Source of the DNA: Cellulosilyticum lentocellum DSM 5427
GTDB taxonomy: Bacteria > Bacillota > Clostridia > Lachnospirales > Cellulosilyticaceae
Length of the DNA stretch: 64,000 nucleotides
Reading direction: 5' to 3'
Assembly: GCF_000178835.2 (NCBI RefSeq)
Contig: NC_015275.1
Span: forward strand, 827,001 to 891,000
Below, one piece after another: positions 52,775 to 64,000 of the stretch. The stretch's first letter is position 1. The number at the start of each line of letters is the position of its first letter. The translations under genes were made by a program, and so were the position numbers. The notes under the pieces were generated by a model, which searched no databases, had not been told where the DNA came from, and saw nothing but the letters and a program-made list of their open reading frames with translations.

Positions 52775-52806
52775 AGGTGTACAGAGGAATCTGTGCACCT
52801 TTTTAA
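52775..52806 (+). terminator. Partial terminator between binding protein and permease genes
   Basis: aggtgtacag (52775-52784) pairs with ctgtgcacct (52791-52800) with one G-U pair, followed by ttttt. Such hairpins usually let binding protein be made in excess of permease. Confidence 0.75.
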
Positions 52807-52836
52807 TAAAGGAAATACATAAAGAGGGGTGAATTT

Positions 52837-54159
52837 ATGCAAACCAATCTACAGACAGATGGTTCTTCTAGAAAAAAAGTTCTGCTAACATCCATATTAT
52901 TTATGGGGCTAGGTCATATCGTTTATTTAAAAGAATATATTAAAGGTGCATTCTATGCACTTATCGAATTAATGATGTTAGCTTTCTCACCAATAGTGGT
53001 TCAGAAGTTAATAAATATGATTACTTTAGGAAGTCCTCAACCGAATTTACCAGTGAAACAAAGAGATAACTCCATATTTATGCTGATAGATGGTGTCATT
53101 ATCTTAGCTATTGTTTTTATTTTCATTGCAATCTATGTGATTTCTGTACGTAGTGCTTTAAACTCCTATGAAGAATATTGTATTCAAGGTCAATTTAAAA
53201 GTGAGAAAAAAATCCTATCAGATACAGCTCAGAAAGCCTTCCCTATTTTAGGGCTTGCACCTACTGTAGGTCTTGTTTTGTTTTTCGTTGTTGTTCCTCT
53301 AGTCTTCTCTGCTTGTGTGGCTTTTACAAACTATGCAGCACCAAATCATATTCCGCCTAATAATACGGTAGACTGGGTTGGATTTGCGAATTTTAAAGCG
53401 ATGTTTGGTGGAAGTGCAGCGTGGTCTACAGGATTCGCAAGAGTGGCAATATGGACAGTTGTATGGGGTGCTTTTGCTACGATGACTTGTTATTTCGGTG
53501 GCATGATAATGGCTGTAATTCTCCAGCAAAGTAAATTAAAATTAGCACCCGTTTTTAGAACAATTTTTATCTTGCCTTATGCAGTACCAGCTATTGTAAG
53601 TATGCTTGTATGGCAAAATTTATTAAATGGTAGTTTTGGTATTGTGAATCGTACTTTAGTAGAACTAGGACTTATATCAGGGACAATTCCTTGGCTGAGT
53701 AATGAATGGCTTGCTAAATTCGTTTGTGTACTCATTAACTTGTGGGCTGGCTTCCCTTATTTCATGTTACTCATTATGGGGTCTATGACAGCTATTTCAA
53801 GTGATATTTATGAAGCAGCTAAAATTGATGGGGCAAGTGAATTCCAAATTTTTAAGAAAATGATTTTACCAATTGTACTTTATCAAACAACACCGCTGAT
53901 TATCATGTCTTTTACTCACAATATCAATAACTTCGGTGCAATCTTCTTCTTAACCAGTGGTAACCCTGTTGTAGCAGATAGCACAACCACAGGTGCTGGT
54001 GGAACAGATATACTTGTAACCTGGATTTATAAGTTAACAGTTAACTTACTGAAATACAACTATGCTGCCGTGCTTGCAGTGGTAATCTTCGTTGTCCTTG
54101 CACCATTTGCAATCTACAACTTTAGAAAGACAAAATCCTATAAGGACGGTGAAATCTAA
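52837..54159 (+). CDS. Sugar ABC transporter permease, MalF/GanP type
   Basis: This 440-residue protein has about eight hydrophobic segments; an extra N-terminal region with its own TM pairs (FMGLGHIVYLKEYIKGAFYA) is typical of the GanP/MalF group. The permease core includes the EAA loop YEAAKIDGASEFQIFKKMI, which contacts the ATPase. It partners with the next gene; ribosome binding site gaggggtg. No ATPase gene is in the cluster, so a shared MsmX-like ATPase is expected. The stop overlaps the next start (TAATG). Confidence 0.93.
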   Translation: MQTNLQTDGSSRKKVLLTSILFMGLGHIVYLKEYIKGAFYALIELMMLAFSPIVVQKLINMITLGSPQPNLPVKQRDNSIFMLIDGVIILAIVFIFIAIYVISVRSALNSYEEYCIQGQFKSEKKILSDTAQKAFPILGLAPTVGLVLFFVVVPLVFSACVAFTNYAAPNHIPPNNTVDWVGFANFKAMFGGSAAWSTGFARVAIWTVVWGAFATMTCYFGGMIMAVILQQSKLKLAPVFRTIFILPYAVPAIVSMLVWQNLLNGSFGIVNRTLVELGLISGTIPWLSNEWLAKFVCVLINLWAGFPYFMLLIMGSMTAISSDIYEAAKIDGASEFQIFKKMILPIVLYQTTPLIIMSFTHNINNFGAIFFLTSGNPVVADSTTTGAGGTDILVTWIYKLTVNLLKYNYAAVLAVVIFVVLAPFAIYNFRKTKSYKDGEI

Positions 54160-55001
54160 TGAACAACAAAGTTATTAAAAAAATTAATTTAGCCTTCATC
54201 CTCTTATTTTTAATAGGGACTTCATTATTTGTAATCTATCCTTTGATGTATGTCGTTAGTGGGGCATTTTCACCAGGAAACTCTATAGCTTCACTAAGCA
54301 TTATTCCTTTTGGAGATGGCATTTCTTTTAAGCATTTTGAACGTTTATTTAATGATACGAACTATGTGAAATGGTTCCAAAATACTTTATATGTAGCAGT
54401 ATGTACTTCGTTAGCTACAATTCTGATTGCTTCATTAGGGGCTTATGTTTTTTCTCGTTTTCAATTTGCAATGAAGAAGAGTATGATGATGGCAATGCTT
54501 ATTTTACAAATATTCCCTTCTTTTGTAGGGATGGTTGCTATTTATGTTATTTTACTTAGAATTGGTGGTTTAGATAAACTATGGGGCCTTATTTTAGTCT
54601 ATCTAGCAGGTAATATTCCTTATAATACCTGGATGGTTAAAAGCTACATTGATACGATTCCTAAAAGCTTAGATGAAGCCGCTAGAATAGATGGTGCAAG
54701 TCATTTTAGAATTTTTAGAAGCATTATTTTCCCAATAGCTAGACCTATAATTATTTTCCTTGGTATTACTAGTTTTACAGCACCTTGGATGGATTATATT
54801 TTCCCTAAAATGGTGCTACGTTCATCAGATAAACAAACCTTAGCTCTTGGATTATATAGTAGCTTTTTAACAGAGAAGAAAAATGAATTTACAACTTTTG
54901 CAGCAGGGGCATTATTAATCGCTATCCCATTTATTATTTTCTTTGTAGTTATGCAAAAAACAATGATTACAAGTATGGGTGGATCTGCTGTAAAAGAATA
55001 G
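54159..55001 (+). CDS. Sugar ABC transporter permease, MalG/GanQ type
   Basis: This 280-residue protein has six transmembrane segments, the EAA motif LDEAARIDGASHFRIFRSII and the conserved TNLQIFPSFVGMVAIY-like region (residues about 108-124). It forms the heterodimeric channel with the preceding gene product for oligosaccharide import. It starts within the preceding stop codon and its TAG overlaps a GTG that is not the start used by the next gene. Confidence 0.93.
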   Translation: MNNKVIKKINLAFILLFLIGTSLFVIYPLMYVVSGAFSPGNSIASLSIIPFGDGISFKHFERLFNDTNYVKWFQNTLYVAVCTSLATILIASLGAYVFSRFQFAMKKSMMMAMLILQIFPSFVGMVAIYVILLRIGGLDKLWGLILVYLAGNIPYNTWMVKSYIDTIPKSLDEAARIDGASHFRIFRSIIFPIARPIIIFLGITSFTAPWMDYIFPKMVLRSSDKQTLALGLYSSFLTEKKNEFTTFAAGALLIAIPFIIFFVVMQKTMITSMGGSAVKE

Positions 55002-55021
55002 TGAGAGAAAGAGGATCAGAT

Positions 55022-57097
55022 ATGAAAAGTACAACATTTAGCTACAATGAAAAATACATGCTGAAAGATCAAAAGCCTTGGTTTCCTATTATGGGTGAAA
55101 TCCATTATTCTAGGTATCCAAGAGAATATTGGAGAGAATCTATTTATAAAATGAAGGCAGGAGGGGTAGATGTTATTTCCTCTTATGTCCTTTGGATTCA
55201 CCATGAAGAAATTGAAGGAGAGTATGATTTTACAGGTGGTAAAGATTTACGAAGTTTTGTAGAGACCTGCAAAGCTTGTGATGCTTATATGATTCTTCGT
55301 ATAGGGCCTTGGTGTCATGCCGAAGTGAGAAATGGTGGTTTTCCTGATTGGTTATTACAGAAGGACTTTGAAGTAAGAACGAATGATTCGGCATACTTAG
55401 AAGAAGTAAGAAAATTTTATAGTAAAATCTATGAGCAAGTAAAGGGATTGTTATTAAAAGATGGAGGCCCTATTATTGGTCTTCAAATAGAGAATGAATA
55501 CGGTCATTGTGGTGGATTAACAGGAGAAGAAGGCGAAGAACATATGCGTATTCTGACCCAAATGGCAAAAGAGATTGGCTTTGAAGTCCCTATTTATACA
55601 GCCACAGGCTGGGGAGGTGCAGTAACAGGAGGACTTCTTCCTGTAATGGGCGGTTATTGTGAAGCGCCTTGGGACCAACGCTTAACAGATATTGAGCCAA
55701 GTGGTAATTATATTTTTACTCATGAACGTAATGACCATAATATTGGTAGTGATTACGGCTTTGGTACAGGGATTACCTTTGATATGAATAAGTTCCCTTA
55801 TTTAACAGCTGAACTTGGAGGTGGTCATCAAGTGACACATCATAGAAGGCCTATAGCAACTTCAAAGGATATTGGGGCTATGTCTATGGTGAAGTTAGGA
55901 AGTGGTGTTAATTTATTAGGTTATTATATGTATCATGGTGGTACTAATCCAAAAGGTAAGCTTTCCTTTTTACAAGAATCAAAGGAAACAGGGTCTATTA
56001 ATGACTTGCCAGAACTATCTTATGACTTTAGAGCACCTATTAGGCAATATGGTCAGATCTCAGAAACCTATAAAGAAATTAAGCTATTAACCATGTTTAT
56101 CAAAGATTTTGGTAGTGAACTTTGTGAAATGCCAGCTACTATGCCAGAAAGTAATCCACTATACCCAACCAATTTCACAGATTTAAGAACGAGCTATAGA
56201 CATAATGGCAAATCAGGCTACCTTTTCATTAATAACTATCAAAGACGCTGCCAGATGGCAGAACATAAAAGTGTGGTGTTAACAGTACCTTTACAGGACG
56301 AAACACTTACTTACCCAGCTATAGATGTGAGAAATGAAGACTTTTTCTTCTTCCCATTTAATATGAAGTTAGGAGACGCTTGGCTTAAAACAGCTGTAGT
56401 AACACCACTGTGCAAATTAAATAATGAAGATATGACAACTTATGTTTTTTATGGAGATAAGAAGCCTTGCTATCAAATTGAAGGTGAGTTAAAGCAAAGT
56501 GAATTATTGACTTTATCGAGACAAGAAGCTAAAAATGCATGGAAGATTAAGCTAGATAAAGAATATTTAATCATCACTGAGGGAGCAGTTCTACAAACAG
56601 ACAAAGGTACTCAATTAATAGGAAGAGGTAAAGCTGGTTTAAAAGCTTATCCAGCGCTAAAGGAAACACCAAAAGGCTTTGTAAGAAAAGTAGATCAAGG
56701 CCAATTTGCAGTATATGAAGGGAAAGAAGAAATGATGACATCCATAGTGAGCTATAAGCTATTAGAAGAGACCAAGGAAAAGAAGACCTATGAGATTAAC
56801 ATTGGTCAAAGAGATCAATCAGCAAATGATTTATTTATTAAATTACGTTATGTAGGAGACAGTGCAAAATTATATATCAATGATGAGTATGTAGATGACC
56901 ATTTCTATACTGGTAGATCGTGGGAGATTGGTTTGAAACACTTTGGATTCCCTAAAACACTTAAAGTAGAAATTATGCCTTTACAAAAGAATGCAGAAAT
57001 CTTCTTGGAAGAATGGCCAACAATGGAAGCTGACTGTGTTTGCGAACTAATGAGTGTAGAAGTAATGACAGAATATAAGCATGACATTTCTTTATAA
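55022..57097 (+). CDS. GH35 beta-galactosidase
   Basis: This 691-residue protein without a signal peptide acts in the cytoplasm on imported galacto-oligosaccharides. The GH35 catalytic barrel (about 10-330) shows GEIHYSRYPREYWRESIYKM, ILRIGPWCHAEVRNGGFPDW, the acid/base Glu in IGLQIENEYG and the nucleophile Glu in LTAELGGGHQ. Beta-rich domains follow (TSYRHNGKSGYLFINNYQRR; a jelly-roll near the end). The ATG at 55022 has a gagg site; the upstream GTG at 55001 overlaps the permease stop and is less likely. Bacillus gan operons use a GH42 enzyme here, so this is a functional replacement. Confidence 0.92.
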   Translation: MKSTTFSYNEKYMLKDQKPWFPIMGEIHYSRYPREYWRESIYKMKAGGVDVISSYVLWIHHEEIEGEYDFTGGKDLRSFVETCKACDAYMILRIGPWCHAEVRNGGFPDWLLQKDFEVRTNDSAYLEEVRKFYSKIYEQVKGLLLKDGGPIIGLQIENEYGHCGGLTGEEGEEHMRILTQMAKEIGFEVPIYTATGWGGAVTGGLLPVMGGYCEAPWDQRLTDIEPSGNYIFTHERNDHNIGSDYGFGTGITFDMNKFPYLTAELGGGHQVTHHRRPIATSKDIGAMSMVKLGSGVNLLGYYMYHGGTNPKGKLSFLQESKETGSINDLPELSYDFRAPIRQYGQISETYKEIKLLTMFIKDFGSELCEMPATMPESNPLYPTNFTDLRTSYRHNGKSGYLFINNYQRRCQMAEHKSVVLTVPLQDETLTYPAIDVRNEDFFFFPFNMKLGDAWLKTAVVTPLCKLNNEDMTTYVFYGDKKPCYQIEGELKQSELLTLSRQEAKNAWKIKLDKEYLIITEGAVLQTDKGTQLIGRGKAGLKAYPALKETPKGFVRKVDQGQFAVYEGKEEMMTSIVSYKLLEETKEKKTYEINIGQRDQSANDLFIKLRYVGDSAKLYINDEYVDDHFYTGRSWEIGLKHFGFPKTLKVEIMPLQKNAEIFLEEWPTMEADCVCELMSVEVMTEYKHDISL

Positions 57098-57128
57098 AAT
57101 AGTGATAATGACATTATAACTTCGACAT

Positions 57129-57178
57129 AAGTTACCCAATAATAAGTGAAAATTATTAGAGTTGGGTAACTTTTTATT
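57129..57178 (+). terminator. Terminator after the GH35 gene
   Basis: aagttacccaa (57129-57139) pairs with ttgggtaactt (57162-57172), with an inner aataat / attatt extension and a tttattttg tail. It splits the galactan cluster into at least two transcripts. Confidence 0.85.
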
Positions 57179-57227
57179 TTGCATGAAGTAAGGTGTAAGG
57201 AAGAGTGTATAAAGGAGGGGAGAAAGA

Positions 57228-63073
<5,846 letters not shown>

Positions 63074-63171
63074 TTATTCAAAGTAGCTCATCCCTTTGTT
63101 GTCATAGGATATAAAGAAGTTTCATATACATAGTATAGAATGACTAACAAGGACAACGGAGGGATAGAGAA

Positions 63172-64000
63172 ATGTATGTAAATAATTTGATTAGCTTGCA
63201 AGAAAACATTTCTACATATGGCATAGACGACCGCAAAGTAACAGGGCATGTAACACTTTCTTCTCCAGGTATGATTAAATGCTATGTACAAAATCTAAAG
63301 GCATTGCCATCAGGTAATCGTTATGTGTTTTGTATATTTAGTAAAAATCATAACGAAGGCATTAAGGTGGGAAAGTTAGGGGCAGAAAAGGAAACAAAAT
63401 GGATTGTAGATGAAAAAAATATTCTAGGAAGTGGCTTAAGGTTAGAGGAGATTGACGGTGTAGCATTAGTGGCTGAACATGAAATGAGAGGGGCAGAGGC
63501 TGTAGTAGTTGGCTTTAGTAGGGATAGGTATATGCTTTTATCGATGGTCGATAGTCTATTTCCAAGAAAAGAACAAAAGTCTACGAATCAAGTGTCGCCT
63601 AAAACCGTAACAAAGCAGCCAACAGGAACTGTAGAAAAACCTAAAGTAGTAGTAAAGGAACCAATGCCAGTAGAAAAGTCTAAAATAGTGGTAAAAGAAC
63701 CAGAATCAGAGGAAAAGGTCAAAGTGATAGTGGTAAAGGAACCAGTGCCAGTAGAAAAGCCTAAAGTAATGGTAAAGGAACCAGTGCCAGTAGAAAAGCC
63801 TAAAGCAGTAGTACAGGAACCAGTGCCAGTCATATTGCCAGCGCCAGTAGTAGCCGAAAAGTCAATTTCCATAGAAAAAATTAAAGGGGTAGTTTCACAG
63901 GAATCAGGACCAGTCATATTACCAAAGCCAAAAGTACCATTGGAACCAGGACCTGTGATATTACCAAAGCCAAAAGTACCGTTAGAACCAGGACCTGTTA
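63172..64000 (+). CDS. Lys/Pro/Glu-repeat protein, unknown function (3' end beyond window)
   Basis: The frame is open from ATG 63172 (ggaggg at 63159-63164) through the last base, at least 276 residues. Residues 1-140 form a compact alpha/beta domain without signal peptide (MYVNNLISLQENISTYGIDD, HVTLSSPGMIKCYVQNLKAL). From residue about 145 the sequence becomes a low-complexity array of KPKVVVKEPVPVE-like units that turns into PGPVILPKPKVPLE units at the window edge. The repeats suggest an extended spacer or adhesive segment like those of spore-coat or wall-associated proteins. No family is recognised. Confidence 0.8.
   Translation, partial: MYVNNLISLQENISTYGIDDRKVTGHVTLSSPGMIKCYVQNLKALPSGNRYVFCIFSKNHNEGIKVGKLGAEKETKWIVDEKNILGSGLRLEEIDGVALVAEHEMRGAEAVVVGFSRDRYMLLSMVDSLFPRKEQKSTNQVSPKTVTKQPTGTVEKPKVVVKEPMPVEKSKIVVKEPESEEKVKVIVVKEPVPVEKPKVMVKEPVPVEKPKAVVQEPVPVILPAPVVAEKSISIEKIKGVVSQESGPVILPKPKVPLEPGPVILPKPKVPLEPGPV
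63585..64000 (+). repeat. Lys/Pro/Glu-rich coding repeats
   Basis: Imperfect 36-48 bp units such as gtagaaaagcctaaagtagt with gtaaaggaaccagtgcc recur from about 63630 to 63840. A second unit (ggacctgtgatattaccaaa, ccaaaagtaccattggaacc) begins near 63905 and continues out of the window. Confidence 0.8.

Overview
The window looks like a chromosomal segment of an AT-rich, Gram-positive, anaerobic, polysaccharide-degrading clostridium. Strong AGGAGG-type ribosome binding sites, S-layer homology (SLH) anchors, family 9 cellulases with family 3 carbohydrate-binding modules, pectate lyases and a galactan-utilisation operon together suggest a Lachnospiraceae/Cellulosilyticum-like organism. That assignment is inference; no rRNA or tRNA gene was seen in the window.

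Layout. 1-3971: 3' part of a giant SLH surface protein made of about 104-residue Ig-like repeats. 3972-5260: gene-poor stretch with decayed reading frames, a structured group-II-intron-like relic and then a clear cobalamin riboswitch. 5261-8053: btuFCD-type corrinoid ABC importer. 8832-10805: DAHP synthase and prephenate dehydratase. 10903-12663: oleate hydratase with an unusual N-terminal membrane anchor. 13138-18064: a four-gene operon of a Cys-rich protein, two small beta-rich proteins and a 1210-residue six-domain multicopper oxidase resembling the Mnx manganese-oxidase complex. 18298-21562: a stalk-domain protein, a pentapeptide-repeat protein and an MFS transporter flanked by diverged direct repeats. 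22110-23366: a chemoreceptor without an obvious sensory domain.

23633-30285: a cellulose/cellodextrin block, with an AraC regulator divergent from a GH9 endoglucanase and a GH3 beta-glucosidase (inverted domain order) divergent from a second AraC regulator. 31469-37493: an alpha/beta hydrolase, then a BceAB/MacB-like ABC transporter with its own two-component system. 37550-39556: a second GH9 cellulase with a (PT)n linker. 40289-42039: a HAD-uridine-kinase fusion and a DUF1622 membrane protein. 42450-49991: PL9 and PL1 pectate lyases on either side of aroE.

50442-63073 is a coherent galactan system resembling the Bacillus gan operon: LacI-type regulator, solute-binding lipoprotein, two permeases, GH35 beta-galactosidase, a chemoreceptor and a cell-surface GH53 endo-galactanase carrying three galactan-binding-like modules and SLH domains. 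The proposed sequence of events is cleavage at the surface, oligosaccharide capture and import, intracellular hydrolysis and chemotaxis toward the substrate. The ATPase is not in the cluster and is presumably a shared MsmX-like protein encoded elsewhere. The window ends inside a Lys/Pro/Glu-rich repeat protein (63172 onward).

No CRISPR array, intact insertion sequence, prophage or RNA gene other than regulatory or relic elements was recognised. The least expected contents are the Mnx-like multicopper oxidase operon in an apparent anaerobe, the multi-hairpin region just upstream of it, and the chemoreceptor embedded in the galactan operon.
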